A stretch of 62,462 bases of DNA. It comes from Pirellulaceae bacterium. GTDB taxonomy: Bacteria > Planctomycetota > Planctomycetia > Pirellulales > Pirellulaceae. Positions 25,418 to 35,298 of the stretch are shown here, in pieces (positions within the stretch are counted from its first letter, which is position 1; each line of letters starts with the position of its first letter). The position numbers were made by a program, and so were the translations under genes. Under the pieces are notes generated by a model, which saw only the letters and a list, made by a program, of their open reading frames with translations, was not told where the DNA came from and made no database searches. Where the stretch lies: the NCBI GenBank assembly GCA_030681235.1, contig JAUXWY010000308.1, positions 1 to 62,462 of the forward strand. Direction: 5' to 3'.

Positions 25418-26968
25418 CTACCAGCGCAGGCCGAACTGCTCGCCACCGCTGCCCTGGCCGCGACCGCCCTTGAGAGATTCTTTGCTCGGCTTGACGGCCA
25501 TCTCGCGGACCTTTTCTTCGACTTCGGGCTTGGCCTTGGCTCGGGCCTCGTCCACGGGTGCGGCCAGAGTCGCTTTCCGCGAGAGAGCGATGCGGCGTTT
25601 CTTGATGTCGATCGACAAGACTTTGACTTCCAACTCGTCGCCGACTTTCACCACCGAGTTGACCGTGGAAACTCGACCGTGGGCCAATTCAGAAATATGG
25701 ATCATGCCTTCGATCCCGGCTTCCAAGGCCACAAACGCGCCAAAGTCTGCCAATTTCCTAACAGTGCCTTTGACAACGCTTCCGTCTGGATATCGTTCGG
25801 CGATTCCAAACCAAGGATTGGTCATGGTGTCTTTGACCGACAGCGAGATCTTGCCGTTCTCTTTATTGATCTTGTCGACTTTGACGCGGACGGTTTGCCC
25901 CACGGCCACCGCGTCCTTGGGATGGTTGATGTGATCCCAGGATAACTTGCTGACGTGCGCCAATCCCTCGACGCCGCTACCGATGCTGATGAAGGCACCA
26001 AAATCCATCAAACGTGTCACGGTCCCGTCAAAGATGGCGCCAGGTTCGACGGTCTTCAGGAATTCTTGCTGAGTCTCCTTTTGGGCTTCTTCCAAGATCG
26101 CCTTCCGCGAGAGAACCAGCTTCTTTTTCTTCTTGTCGACTTCGATGATTCTCAGTTCCATCTTCTTGCCAACGAAGTCACCGAAATTTTCGACGCGCGC
26201 CAAGTCGATTTGACCGCCGGGCACAAAGCCACGAATTCCGTTGACAATGCATTCCAAACCGCCCGTATTGGAGCCCGTAATCTTGACTTCTAACAACGCG
26301 CCCACACTCAGATCATCCCAAGCGGCGACATCGATGGCTCCACCAGGAACTCGCAACTCGTACAGGCCCTCATCGGTGTTGTGCCGAGTCACAACCACTT
26401 CGATCAAATCGCCTTCGGCCGGCTTCTTTTTGAAGGTCCGTGTGGCGACAACGCCATCGAAACGACCGTTGATCAAAATGAAAACAAATTCTTCGTTCAA
26501 CCGGACAACTTTGCCCTGATATTTTTGGTCCACGACCAATTCGTCCACCTGGCCCGGACTGGAAGCTGGGCCGCCGTCCATCAAGTTACCCAATGCCGCA
26601 TCGTCCAAACTCAAATCAACGTCTTGGCCGTCGAGACCTAAATTCGAACGCACTGAAGGAACAATCGTTGCCGGAACTTCTGCTTCGCCACCCATCATCA
26701 CCGGATTGGCCTTCGCTTGGGCCACGGCTTTCGGTTCCGTAATCGTCGCGCCTCGTTGTGACCCGATCGAGATTTTAGACTTACCATCCGCCGTCTCCTG
26801 GTCTACAGCCGTCTGATTTTCAGCTGATCCCTTGGTCGCTTCGACCGAGCTTGTCGCTTCGACCGAGCTTGTCGCTTCGGGCGAGCTAGTCGCTTCGGGC
26901 GAGCTAGTCGCTTCGGCAGTGGGGGCAGTTTCAGCGACCTGAGGTTCAGACTTGGGTTCAGTGGACAT
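25418..26968 (-). CDS. S1 RNA-binding domain protein, ribosomal protein S1-like
   Basis: 516 residues. The N-terminal 100 residues are low-complexity and contain four 6-residue repeats of the A-T-S-S-P-E / V-E type. Four S1 domains follow, starting about residue 140; the third (FDGTVTRLMDFGAFISIG) and fourth (VKGTVRKLADFGAFVALEAG) are the most typical. The C-terminus is basic and Gly-rich. E. coli S1 has six S1 domains, so this is a short form of the kind common outside proteobacteria. It would bind mRNA on the 30S subunit. Confidence 0.85.
   Translation of the reverse strand: MSTEPKSEPQVAETAPTAEATSSPEATSSPEATSSVEATSSVEATKGSAENQTAVDQETADGKSKISIGSQRGATITEPKAVAQAKANPVMMGGEAEVPATIVPSVRSNLGLDGQDVDLSLDDAALGNLMDGGPASSPGQVDELVVDQKYQGKVVRLNEEFVFILINGRFDGVVATRTFKKKPAEGDLIEVVVTRHNTDEGLYELRVPGGAIDVAAWDDLSVGALLEVKITGSNTGGLECIVNGIRGFVPGGQIDLARVENFGDFVGKKMELRIIEVDKKKKKLVLSRKAILEEAQKETQQEFLKTVEPGAIFDGTVTRLMDFGAFISIGSGVEGLAHVSKLSWDHINHPKDAVAVGQTVRVKVDKINKENGKISLSVKDTMTNPWFGIAERYPDGSVVKGTVRKLADFGAFVALEAGIEGMIHISELAHGRVSTVNSVVKVGDELEVKVLSIDIKKRRIALSRKATLAAPVDEARAKAKPEVEEKVREMAVKPSKESLKGGRGQGSGGEQFGLRW
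26835..26906 (-). repeat. Four 18-base repeats in the S1 gene N-terminus
   Basis: Four head-to-tail 18-base units, two of one kind (GTCGCTTCGACCGAGCTT on the plus strand) and two of a close variant. They encode six-residue units with Ser, Ser, Pro or Val and Glu. This recent expansion lies in a likely disordered tail. Confidence 0.85.
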
Positions 26969-27063
26969 GAATCGTGGTTCCGAGTGTTGGGGCGTGTTCC
27001 GAATCGGGGGACCACCGAACGGAGCTTCTTGGGGTATAGTTTAACTTCCGGGGCGAAAACAAG

Positions 27064-27128
27064 AAACGCCGCAACCACTCGAAAGTCGATTCTCGGATCG
27101 GACTCGCGAATGGTTGCGGCGTTTTTTT
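27064..27128 (-). terminator. Terminator downstream of rpmF (possibly bidirectional)
   Basis: An 18-base stem with one mismatch (27064-27081 with 27107-27124; core AACGCCGCAACC) is followed on the minus strand by the T-rich TTTCTTGTTTT and on the plus strand by TTTTTTT. It ends rpmF transcripts before the S1 gene. Confidence 0.75.
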
Positions 27129-27172
27129 GGTCGATCTAGAGCGGTTGGCACGAAACACCGTTCCCGCCGAGG

Positions 27173-27358
27173 TTATTTCTTTTCTGCGACCGGATTGACG
27201 ACGCGGCCCATATAAAATCCGCAGGACGGGCAGACGCTGTGCGTCGGGACCCGGGTGCTGCAATTTGGGCAGTAAGTCAACTGAATTGGGGTGATCCGAT
27301 GGTGGCTGCGACGGCTACCGGATCGGGCATTTGAATGTTTGCGTTTTGGTACGGCCAT
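27173..27358 (-). CDS. rpmF: 50S ribosomal protein L32
   Basis: 61 residues from the ATG at 27358, giving the standard start MAVPKRKHS. The N-terminus is basic (RSGSRRSHHRI), followed by a zinc ribbon with C-x2-C twice (YCPNCSTRV, VCPSCGFY). Length and sequence match bacterial L32 of the zinc-binding type, a component of the large ribosomal subunit. A terminator follows the gene. Confidence 0.95.
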   Translation of the reverse strand: MAVPKRKHSNARSGSRRSHHRITPIQLTYCPNCSTRVPTHSVCPSCGFYMGRVVNPVAEKK

Positions 27359-27459
27359 GGCAGTGCTCAAAATCGAGAAAAACGGTGGATACATCCGAAC
27401 GAGACTACCGCGTTCAGGAGGGGCAGAGTTTACTTGTTTCCGGAGCGGGTTTCAAGGGC

Positions 27460-27501
27460 CAAAGGCGGGCTTTCTTGGTCAAAAGGCGGGCTTTCTTGGT
27501 C
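27460..27501. repeat. 21-base tandem duplication at the end of the sigma factor gene
   Basis: AAAGGCGGGCTTTCTTGGTC occurs twice, covering the last bases of the stop codon of the sigma gene and the sequence after it. Confidence 0.8.
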
Positions 27502-28150
27502 AAAAATCCGCTTCCATCACGGTCCGGAGCCGTTTGATGGCCCTCAAATACCGCATGCTGGCGGCCGGCTCGGTGAGATTCAGGGCCTCCGCGACCTCTC
27601 GATTCGACAATTGCTCGTAGTGCCGCATCACGACGATTTCGTAGTCGGCTTCCCCCAATTTCCCGATCGCTGCTTCGACTTTTTGAGCCAATTCTTTCTG
27701 CGTGGCTGCGGTGGACGGGGTCATTTCGTGGTCCTGGAGCCGTTCGGCCAGCATGATGCTGGAGCGGTCGCTGCCCCGCGGTGCCGACAGGGATTGCTCC
27801 CGATCCACGCTCCGTTTCGCCGAACCACGGTGACGGCGGAACGCGTCGATCATGCGGTCTTTGGCGATTTGCCGCAGCCAGAGATGGAAGCTCATCCCAG
27901 GGTTATGGATGTAGTCCTGCAAGCGTCGGTTGGCCTCGACCAAAACGTCTTGCAAGACATCGCTGACGGCGACCCGCCGCTGGATTCGTTGATCCAGTCG
28001 CATCCGGATGAGTTTGCGGACCGCTTCCCGATGCCGCTCCAGCAGATCGTTGATCGCCCGTTTATCGCCAGTGCCCGCCTTGGCCAAAAGAATCTTGGTT
28101 GGCTCTTGATCGGGCCAAATTCCACTGTTTGTCGGGGGAGAAGTCGGCAT
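27500..28150 (-). CDS. ECF-type RNA polymerase sigma factor (planctomycete subfamily)
   Basis: 216 residues from the ATG at 28150; the GTG three codons upstream is less likely. Region 2 spans about residues 30-100 (VSDVLQDVLVEANRR, FHLWLRQIAKDRMIDAFR). Region 4 spans 155-213, with the helix-turn-helix LSNREVAEALNLTEPAASMR. The Pro/Thr N-terminus and the linker are longer than in E. coli RpoE-type factors, as in planctomycete sigma-70 subfamilies. No anti-sigma gene is next to it, so control is unclear. Confidence 0.85.
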   Translation of the reverse strand: MPTSPPTNSGIWPDQEPTKILLAKAGTGDKRAINDLLERHREAVRKLIRMRLDQRIQRRVAVSDVLQDVLVEANRRLQDYIHNPGMSFHLWLRQIAKDRMIDAFRRHRGSAKRSVDREQSLSAPRGSDRSSIMLAERLQDHEMTPSTAATQKELAQKVEAAIGKLGEADYEIVVMRHYEQLSNREVAEALNLTEPAASMRYLRAIKRLRTVMEADF

Positions 28151-28277
28151 AGGACCCACGCGCCATTTTTAAAGGAAGTTGCGAACGAGCAACCGCGAAG
28201 CGGTCCCGACTTGCAATCACGGAAACCAGCATTGTGCGCGATCCCGGGGCCAAAGGCGAGCCCCAAAACCGCGCCGC

Positions 28278-29783
28278 TCATTGTGTGCGGAGACGGTTGA
28301 GCAACATCCGGATCAGTTCGGCGGCTTTTTCCGCCGGGATTTCGCGCGGGTCATGATGCAATGTCAGGCAGAATTGTCCCCCGTAGAAATGGACGGCCAA
28401 GGCGGCAGGTAACGCCGGGCGGAGGGGTGGCAGCATGCGAATTTCGGTGAGTGTTAACGGGCCAACTTGGGACAACAGGCCCGCTTGCCCCACTCGCAAT
28501 CGATCCATTATCGGTCCGAGGTTCGTGACATAACTTGTGGCCCATCCACTCGGGCGGCGGGCATGCCAGCGAATCAAACCTGGCAACCAGCCCAATACCT
28601 CCAGCGCCAATAAGAACGTTCCCGACAAGCCCCATCGACGAATGACCGACATCTCAAAATCAATTCCAGCCGCCAACCCCTCGACATGTTCCATCTCGCG
28701 TGGCCAACGATCGACATAGACCATACTCACTTGATTGCAGGCCGATAGAGCCACGTCCCCGCCACTTCGTTCGTTGGTTGGGATCATCAAACGGTAACAA
28801 TCCCGCGCGCCCTCGGACGAACTGTCGTTCTGGCAACGAAACCGATGCAGGGTCGTCAGCCAATGTGCCAACAACAACGAATTGAGTGTGACACCGGATT
28901 CTTTGGCAATTTGGCGAAGTCGCTTCGTTTGACTGACCGTCAAGCGACCATCGACCCACGCGATCTCGGGCGATATTGTCATTGTTTCGGGCGAGCCGTT
29001 ACCGGACGAGGCAGACCGGTGAACATGGTTGCCCGCACTGAGGCTCACCGGGCGTCGCCAAAGAAACTTACTGGCCCCAAACAGCCCCATCCATTTCATG
29101 GGTAGCCTCGCCAATCGGCCCCAGAGAGTCGTGGCGCCACGCATCAACCGCCCGCGATTTCTCAGCCGTTCCATTTGCAAGGGTCGCAGCGGAAACGGCT
29201 TTTGTGGATCGGAGCTTAGCCAGTGATACACTTGCAACAGTTCGCGAATCGACTGCAACCCACCCAAACCATCACAAACGACATGATGCGTTTGCATGAT
29301 CCAACGACTATGAGTCCGATTGAATTGGATCGTCAAGCAAAACGCCGGGCCATGTTCAGGTTGCACATCGGGCAAGTTGGCCAGTTGCTGCGGTTGCCAT
29401 CCTTCCGGCTGCGGCTGCATTCGCACGTAATCTTGCAGACCCAAGGCGTCCAACCGATCGAGCGGATTTGTGACGGTGTTGCGGGCCGAGTTTGCGGGTG
29501 CGGCAATGGCTTCCAAGTTGGGACGGCCCTCCGACCAAACAAAGGCCACTGGCTCGTGACCAACGCTTTTGATTCGGCTGTAAAGCAGCGGATGGCGCGG
29601 CAAGACTCGGGCGACTGCTTCGACAAACAGCGTCGCATCCAACGGACCAGTAAAATCCAGGACGGCAACAATTTGATTCGGGAAGCCTGGGCGAGTTTCC
29701 CAGTATTGAAAGCGTTCGAAGGCCGTGAGCTTTAGTAGCGGCGGCGGCTCGGAAGGCGAAGGAATTGGCGATGTGGAATTCAT
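28278..29783 (-). CDS. HHxxxDG acyltransferase, condensation/wax-ester-synthase-like
   Basis: 501 residues. The catalytic motif HHVVCDG is at residues 166-172. The protein looks like the chloramphenicol-acetyltransferase superfamily shared by NRPS condensation domains, wax ester/DGAT enzymes and alcohol acetyltransferases. There is no carrier-protein or NRPS neighbour, so a stand-alone acyltransferase is more likely. The N-terminal 15 residues are a Pro/Ser tail. The gene is 127 bases upstream of the sigma gene, same strand. Donor and acceptor unknown. Confidence 0.65.
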   Translation of the reverse strand: MNSTSPIPSPSEPPPLLKLTAFERFQYWETRPGFPNQIVAVLDFTGPLDATLFVEAVARVLPRHPLLYSRIKSVGHEPVAFVWSEGRPNLEAIAAPANSARNTVTNPLDRLDALGLQDYVRMQPQPEGWQPQQLANLPDVQPEHGPAFCLTIQFNRTHSRWIMQTHHVVCDGLGGLQSIRELLQVYHWLSSDPQKPFPLRPLQMERLRNRGRLMRGATTLWGRLARLPMKWMGLFGASKFLWRRPVSLSAGNHVHRSASSGNGSPETMTISPEIAWVDGRLTVSQTKRLRQIAKESGVTLNSLLLAHWLTTLHRFRCQNDSSSEGARDCYRLMIPTNERSGGDVALSACNQVSMVYVDRWPREMEHVEGLAAGIDFEMSVIRRWGLSGTFLLALEVLGWLPGLIRWHARRPSGWATSYVTNLGPIMDRLRVGQAGLLSQVGPLTLTEIRMLPPLRPALPAALAVHFYGGQFCLTLHHDPREIPAEKAAELIRMLLNRLRTQ

Positions 29784-29925
29784 TTCACTTCCGCCGTTTC
29801 GACGCAGTTCACAAGCAACGGTTCACGAACAAGCTTTCACAAAGGCGTCGCAGAAACGCGGGCCTCGTCAACGCTTCGCGTGGGGCTTGGTCCCATGAAG
29901 GATCCGGGCCTTTACAGAACTTTGC

Positions 29926-31473
29926 TTAGTACGACGACTCGACGGTGACCACCTGAATCACATTCAAATCTCCGCCGCAACCGTCTTGCGAAGCGACAAC
30001 CACGACCCGATCACCTTCACTCCACCAATGATTCTGCAACCCGATTTGTACCAAATGAGGAATCAAGCTGTGCCGGTCCATGAAGGAATCCAGCATGACG
30101 GGATTCACTCCATAAGACAACCCTAATTGTCGCACGGTCACGGCGGAATTGGTACAGGCGATCACCGGACAACCGACACGCAGACTGCTCAATTGTCGAG
30201 CTGCAAAGCCAGATTGAGTGTAAATGGCAAGGGCCGACGCTTCGCAACGATCGGCTAAAGCGGCGGCCGAATGGACCATCGCTGCGATCCGAGTTTCGCA
30301 CGGCATGAGCTGAGTCGCAAATTTGCGTCGGGCAACAGGCTGGGTCGTGACACAGACCTTCATCAGTGTCTCGACAGCCAATTGCGGAAATTGCCCGACT
30401 GCGGTCTCATTCGAAAGCATCAACGCATCGGTCCCGTCCAAAACCGCGTTGGCAATATCGGAGACTTCGGCCCGAGTCGGCATAGGGCTATCGACCATCG
30501 AATCCAACAGCTGAGTGGCCGTGATGACTGGTTTATTCAGTTCCCGACAACGCTCGATCAAGTGCTTTTGAACTAAAGGAACCTGAGCGCAATCGGTCTC
30601 AATCGCCAGATCGCCGCGTGCGACCATGATTCCATCACTCCATTGTAAAATCTCTTCCATGTTGATCAAAGCTTCGGGGCGCTCGATCTTGGCGATGATC
30701 TGGATCGGGCTGTTGAAGCGGTCCAGGTGATCGCGAACTTGAATGATGTCCGCCGCACTGCGCACGAACGATAGTGCGACGAAATCCACTCGTTGTTCTA
30801 AGCCCCACACCAGGTCTTCCCAATCCTTCGGCGTGACACTGGGCGTCGACAACTTGGCTTGCGGTAAGTTGATGCCCTTGCCTTTGCTGATCTTGCCGCC
30901 TTGAATCACTTCGCATTCCAACCAAGTCGCTCGCTTGGCCACCACTTTCAGTCGCTGCCGACCATCGTTCAGCAGAATCGCTTCTCCGACATTCACGTCG
31001 TTCAGAATCGGTTCGTAGTTGGTCGCTAAATCAAAATTGGGCGTCGCAGAACTATGGAAGGACGGTGTCAGCGCCTGCTCAAAATGTTGTCGAGTCGTCA
31101 GAGTGATTCGTTGACCGGCCTGCAAGTCCATTGGCTGGTCGCCCCGCGTATGACTGAGCCGAATCTTTGGCCCACACAGATCTTGCAAAACAGCGACTTG
31201 GGTTTGCAATTCGTGTTCGGCCCGGCGAATGTTCCTCAGAAATTCCGAATGCTGCTCATGGGTGCCGTGCGAAAAATTCAAGCGGAAGACCGTCGCGCCC
31301 GCCTCGATCAGTTGCTTGATGGATTCAACCGAACGGGTCGCGGGGCCCAACGTGCACACCACTTTCGTACCGGCAAATCGCAATTTGATGCGAGGTCGAT
31401 GGGCGACGTTGGTACACGACGCGCCAAAGATATTCGACTCGATAGTTTCTGCACTTGCTAGAAGCGGGAACAT
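29926..31473 (-). CDS. pyk: Pyruvate kinase
   Basis: 515 residues. It has the family's opening TKVVCTLGPATRSVESIKQL and RLNFSHGTHEQH, the catalytic strand IIAKIERPEAL, and MVARGDLAIE, where Asp and Glu bind metal and substrate. It makes pyruvate and ATP from phosphoenolpyruvate and ADP. The first 30 residues (MFPLLASAETIESNIFG...) are an extension not seen in most pyruvate kinases. They may be real or may mean a non-ATG start further in. The C-terminal allosteric domain is present. Confidence 0.9.
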   Translation of the reverse strand: MFPLLASAETIESNIFGASCTNVAHRPRIKLRFAGTKVVCTLGPATRSVESIKQLIEAGATVFRLNFSHGTHEQHSEFLRNIRRAEHELQTQVAVLQDLCGPKIRLSHTRGDQPMDLQAGQRITLTTRQHFEQALTPSFHSSATPNFDLATNYEPILNDVNVGEAILLNDGRQRLKVVAKRATWLECEVIQGGKISKGKGINLPQAKLSTPSVTPKDWEDLVWGLEQRVDFVALSFVRSAADIIQVRDHLDRFNSPIQIIAKIERPEALINMEEILQWSDGIMVARGDLAIETDCAQVPLVQKHLIERCRELNKPVITATQLLDSMVDSPMPTRAEVSDIANAVLDGTDALMLSNETAVGQFPQLAVETLMKVCVTTQPVARRKFATQLMPCETRIAAMVHSAAALADRCEASALAIYTQSGFAARQLSSLRVGCPVIACTNSAVTVRQLGLSYGVNPVMLDSFMDRHSLIPHLVQIGLQNHWWSEGDRVVVVASQDGCGGDLNVIQVVTVESSY

Positions 31474-31677
31474 GGCGATGGCTCGCGAAGGAATGTGACG
31501 TTGCCAACCATGCGGTCGGGCGGTCGACTCCGTAACTCAGCCAATAGGCCGTCACAAACGGAAGGAAGCCGCGTGAAAAGATAGGATGGTTTCCAGGTTT
31601 TCGAGCCGGAAAGCCGACAATGGCGCCAACGCGAAGGTCGATACTGCGGGTGGGCGGGATTGTAGCGACTGTACCGA

Positions 31678-32607
31678 TCAGTCGTCCTGCGATTCTTGCA
31701 CTTGCACCCAAGACCCTAGGACTCGATCCGGAACCAGAAAAACCCAACACACCCAAAACAAAAAGAAAGCATACGACATCAGCGGGAAGGTCGAACCCCC
31801 GGCCATCTCGACGGTTTCCGCACCCAGTCCCATTCTTCCAAGCAACGACTGCCAATCGACGAAGCAATGCAGGAAAAAGCCGTAGTAAACGACCAAGGCC
31901 AGGCCGACGAAACGTCGCAACGTCGGCGTGAAGATCGCCAAAATTGCGGTCAGCTCGATAACCAAAATCGCTTGCTGGACCACGCGGGCCACGGCGACTT
32001 CTTGCAATAGGAACTGAACCAACCGCGAGTTCGGATTGCCAAACGCTTGCAGCCATAGTTGCAAGCTGACGCCGTCCGCCCAGTTCCAACCGTTCGCCCA
32101 ATCAGGATCGGCGGCCATCCATTTGCCGAGACCTGACAGGGTATGAAACCAACCGAGTACAAAAACACAGAGCCAGAAAACCCACGCCGGGTAACAACGG
32201 CTCGTCGCTTCCGAGGCACCCAACTTGCTCGAATAGAACGAGTACCAGAGCGAATGGACCACCATCAACTGCCACAGCAGCGAATAGCTGTGGCAAAGTT
32301 CGGTCGAATTCTCAATCCGCAGAGCGGACAGTCCGGCAAAGCTCAGCACGGCAATCCAACAACTAAAGGGCGTCAGCCAATTCAATAACCACAAGACGCA
32401 TGACAACACAACGACGGCCTGGAAGCCGTAGATCACCATGGGGTCCTGCAATTCCGACTGCGGGACGCGTGACAAAACTGTGACATCTCGGCCCACGATC
32501 TCTTCCGCTGATGGCTGAATTGGCAACATGGCCATGCCAATCGCCATCAACAGGATCAATCGCACCGTGAGTAGGCCAAATCGTCGATCATTGAACCAGT
32601 TGAACAT
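31678..32607 (-). CDS. HTTM/DoxX-like multi-helix membrane protein
   Basis: 309 residues from the ATG at 32607, which overlaps the upstream stop by one base (TGATG). Six or more membrane helices. The pattern resembles the HTTM family (horizontally transferred transmembrane, related to vitamin-K-dependent gamma-carboxylase) and DoxX-type proteins, but lacks the gamma-carboxylase lumenal domain. Translation is probably coupled to the exported partner at 32607-33068. Function unknown. Confidence 0.6.
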   Translation of the reverse strand: MFNWFNDRRFGLLTVRLILLMAIGMAMLPIQPSAEEIVGRDVTVLSRVPQSELQDPMVIYGFQAVVVLSCVLWLLNWLTPFSCWIAVLSFAGLSALRIENSTELCHSYSLLWQLMVVHSLWYSFYSSKLGASEATSRCYPAWVFWLCVFVLGWFHTLSGLGKWMAADPDWANGWNWADGVSLQLWLQAFGNPNSRLVQFLLQEVAVARVVQQAILVIELTAILAIFTPTLRRFVGLALVVYYGFFLHCFVDWQSLLGRMGLGAETVEMAGGSTFPLMSYAFFLFWVCWVFLVPDRVLGSWVQVQESQDD

Positions 32608-33068
32608 CAAAGTTCTCCTGCCGGCTTGAAAACGACGACTTGCCAAGAATCGGCCCCGACGGATCGGCCGACGGGTTGATAGACGGTGGCCACAACTCGC
32701 ACGTACGACCAAGTTGGCCCTTGCTCGCCACGGCGTTCCCACGCGGAAGCGAATCGACTGGCCACCCATTCTTGAACTTCAGCCGCTGTGGGAACTTGAC
32801 GTTTCGCATCGCGTGTTCCCAGTGGATTCAACGACTCGGGCGGGTTTCGACCTGTTCCTTCACCGACCGGAATCCCCGCGTAGTTGCGGTGCAAGCCGAA
32901 CCATTCCGGTTCGAGTGCCTTTCCGGTCGGATCGAACACCGAAAACTGATAGCAACTTTGCAGCGGATCGCGAAAACGGGCCGCTGAAGTGCTCGGGAAC
33001 ACATCTTTTGCGGCTAGGGGCACGGCCACGGCAGCGGCGACAAACAACAGGACGGCGATCTTTTGCAT
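32607..33068 (-). CDS. Exported partner of the HTTM-like protein, unknown function
   Basis: 153 residues with a signal peptide or anchor (MQKIAVLLFVAAAVAVPLAA). The rest is a small soluble domain (SCYQFSVFDPTGKALEPEWF, EVQEWVASRFASAWERRG, DSWQVVVFKPAGEL). It overlaps the next gene by one base, so the two form a pair. No family recognised. Confidence 0.6.
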   Translation of the reverse strand: MQKIAVLLFVAAAVAVPLAAKDVFPSTSAARFRDPLQSCYQFSVFDPTGKALEPEWFGLHRNYAGIPVGEGTGRNPPESLNPLGTRDAKRQVPTAAEVQEWVASRFASAWERRGEQGPTWSYVRVVATVYQPVGRSVGADSWQVVVFKPAGEL

Positions 33069-33246
33069 GCTAGTTCGACATCAACGGCAATGATTTGGGA
33101 ACCGGGTCAGCCCCGGGCATGTTTCCATGTTAGATCGAATCGCGTCTTTTTGTAAGCAGCAAACTTCCAGGAGCGTGGACTGCCCATCGTGTCAAAAACT
33201 TCGGGGGTAGGTCGCCCAGGGCGGCAACAAATCGAGGCGGGGTTGC

Positions 33247-33252
33247 TATACT
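33247..33252 (+). promoter_or_regulatory. Candidate -10 box for the MoxR operon
   Basis: TATACT, 51 bases ahead of the moxR ATG at 33303. No clear -35 lies at 16-18 bases upstream. The same hexamer marks the DUF1501 leader. Tentative. Confidence 0.35.
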
Positions 33253-33302
33253 ACTGACTTCGGGCAGTATCAAATTGGGATGGTTTTGAAGAAAGTGATG
33301 AG

Positions 33303-34376
33303 ATGAACCAGTCGGGTGAACCCACCTCTGCGTCGCAAGAAGACCTGGCCGCTGTCGAGCGGCTAAAGACCTCCTTCGGTCGCCTGCGAAAGGAATTGGC
33401 CAAAGTCATCGTTGGCCAGGACGCGGTGGTCGAGCAATTGTTGATCTCGATTTTTGCCCAGGGGCACTGCTTGTTGGAGGGTGTCCCTGGATTGGCCAAG
33501 ACTTTGATCGTCAGCACTTTGGCCAAATCGCTCAATTTGAATTTTAAACGAATTCAGTTCACCCCCGATTTGATGCCGTCGGACGTAACGGGTACCGAGG
33601 TTCTGCAAGAAGATAAACTGAGTGGCACTCGGATCTTCCGCTTTCTGCAGGGCCCGATCTTTGCCAATATTGTGTTGGCCGACGAAATCAACCGGACGCC
33701 GCCCAAGACCCAAGCGGCGATGTTGGAGTCCATGCAGGAGCGGCAAGTCACCATCGGGGGTACGCGACACGCTCTGCCCAGTCCGTTTTTTGTGTTGGCG
33801 ACCCAGAACCCGATCGAGCAAGAAGGCACTTACACCCTGCCGGAAGCTCAACAAGATCGCTTCATGTTCAAGGTCTTTGTCGATTACCCCAGCTATGACG
33901 AAGAGTATTTGATTGCGGAAACGACAACGTCAGCCCAAACTCAAACCGTCGAACAAGTGCTCACGGGCGAAGATATTGAAGCGTTGCAAAAGTCCGTTCG
34001 ACGCGTGCCTGTGGCACCGCACGTGATCCACTATGCTTTGCGCCTGATTCGCGCGACGCGGGTTGGAGCTAAGGATAACAAAGTCCCGGAGTTCGTTCGA
34101 GACAATGTCTCGTGGGGCGCCGGTCCGCGCGGGTTGCAATATCTTTTGCTGGGTGGCAAGGCCCGCGCGATGTTGCACGGGCGGTTGGCCGTGGGAGTGG
34201 AAGACATCAAAGCCGTCGCTCTGCCTGTCTTACGTCACCGTGTGATTACCAACTTCAGTGCCGAGAGCGAAGGCATCACCAGCGACGATGTGATCCGGCG
34301 TTTGTTGCAGGAATTGCCGGAATCCAGCGAGGGAGATCGCGTTCCGGCCAAACTGCAAGCTGCCTTGAACGCTTAG
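33303..34376 (+). CDS. MoxR-family AAA+ ATPase
   Basis: 357 residues. Walker A is GVPGLAKT (residues 60-67) and Walker B is IVLADEINR (123-131). Also seen are the sensor region [20 protein letters not shown] and the C-terminal lid. MoxR proteins act as chaperones that load or mature VWA-domain and redox proteins. It leads an eight-gene plus-strand cluster, followed at 7 bases by DUF58, then BatA. This is the classic MoxR-DUF58-VWA order. Confidence 0.92.
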   Translation: MNQSGEPTSASQEDLAAVERLKTSFGRLRKELAKVIVGQDAVVEQLLISIFAQGHCLLEGVPGLAKTLIVSTLAKSLNLNFKRIQFTPDLMPSDVTGTEVLQEDKLSGTRIFRFLQGPIFANIVLADEINRTPPKTQAAMLESMQERQVTIGGTRHALPSPFFVLATQNPIEQEGTYTLPEAQQDRFMFKVFVDYPSYDEEYLIAETTTSAQTQTVEQVLTGEDIEALQKSVRRVPVAPHVIHYALRLIRATRVGAKDNKVPEFVRDNVSWGAGPRGLQYLLLGGKARAMLHGRLAVGVEDIKAVALPVLRHRVITNFSAESEGITSDDVIRRLLQELPESSEGDRVPAKLQAALNA

Positions 34377-34383
34377 GAACTCG

Positions 34384-35298
34384 ATGAACGCTGAAACGCC
34401 CGCCAATTATCTGGACCCCAAGACGCTCGAACAGATCCGACGTCTTGATGTCCGCGCGCGACTGATTGTGGAAGGATTTATCACCGGCCAACATCGCAGT
34501 CCTTACAACGGATTTGCGGTTGAATTCGCGGCGCATCGCGAATACGTGCCGGGTGATGATCTTCGCCATATTGATTGGAAGGTTTGGTCCAAGACCGATC
34601 GACTCTATATCAAGGAGTACGAGGAAGAGACCAATCTGGACTGCCACATCATTTTGGATTGCAGTCGATCGATGGCTTACGGCCAGGAGCAGGGCTGGAG
34701 CAAGTTTGATCATGGGAGCACAATCGCCGCGTCGCTCGGGTACATGATGCAGCATCAGCAAGATGCCGTCGGGTTGGAGCTGTTCAGCAACGCGGTGGAT
34801 TTGGTGTTGAAACCCAGTACCAATCCGTCGCATATTCGGTCGGTGATGCATCACTTGCAGCAAACCAAACCTGCCAAGCAAAGCGATGTGGATGGCGTGT
34901 TCATCAAGCTGGCGGCACAGGTCAAGCGTCGCGGGCTGTTGGTGTTGATCTCGGATCTGTTTTTCAGCGAAGCACAACTGGCGGCTGGCTTGGAGTCGTT
35001 TCGGCTTCGAGGCCAAGAAGTGGTGCTGTTCCACGTCTTGCACGGTGATGAACTGACGTTTCCCTTTGATGAGAATACGCTGTTCAAAGGGCTGGAGGCC
35101 GACCAACAGCTGTTGGTCGACCCCAAGGGCCTGCGGGCTTCCTACCTGCAAACGATGGAAGACTTTTTGGCTCGCGTCAAGCGAGTCGCGACTTCGGTCG
35201 GCGTGGATCACGTGCTGGTGGACACGACAAAGAGTTTGGGCGCGGTGCTCAGCGGCTATTTGGCGTTCCGCCAAAAGGTACGCAGAAAGCGGCGTTAA
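34384..35298 (+). CDS. DUF58 protein with degenerate VWA domain
   Basis: 304 residues. DUF58 core at residues 20-200 (YNGFAVEFAAHREYVPGDDL, HIDWKVWSKTDRLYIKEY). A metal-ion-dependent adhesion site DCSRS (D92-S94-S96) sits in a VWA-like fold. DUF58 proteins are the usual partners of MoxR ATPases. It follows moxR at 7 bases, so they are surely co-transcribed. No signal peptide, so it stays in the cytoplasm. Confidence 0.88.
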   Translation: MNAETPANYLDPKTLEQIRRLDVRARLIVEGFITGQHRSPYNGFAVEFAAHREYVPGDDLRHIDWKVWSKTDRLYIKEYEEETNLDCHIILDCSRSMAYGQEQGWSKFDHGSTIAASLGYMMQHQQDAVGLELFSNAVDLVLKPSTNPSHIRSVMHHLQQTKPAKQSDVDGVFIKLAAQVKRRGLLVLISDLFFSEAQLAAGLESFRLRGQEVVLFHVLHGDELTFPFDENTLFKGLEADQQLLVDPKGLRASYLQTMEDFLARVKRVATSVGVDHVLVDTTKSLGAVLSGYLAFRQKVRRKRR

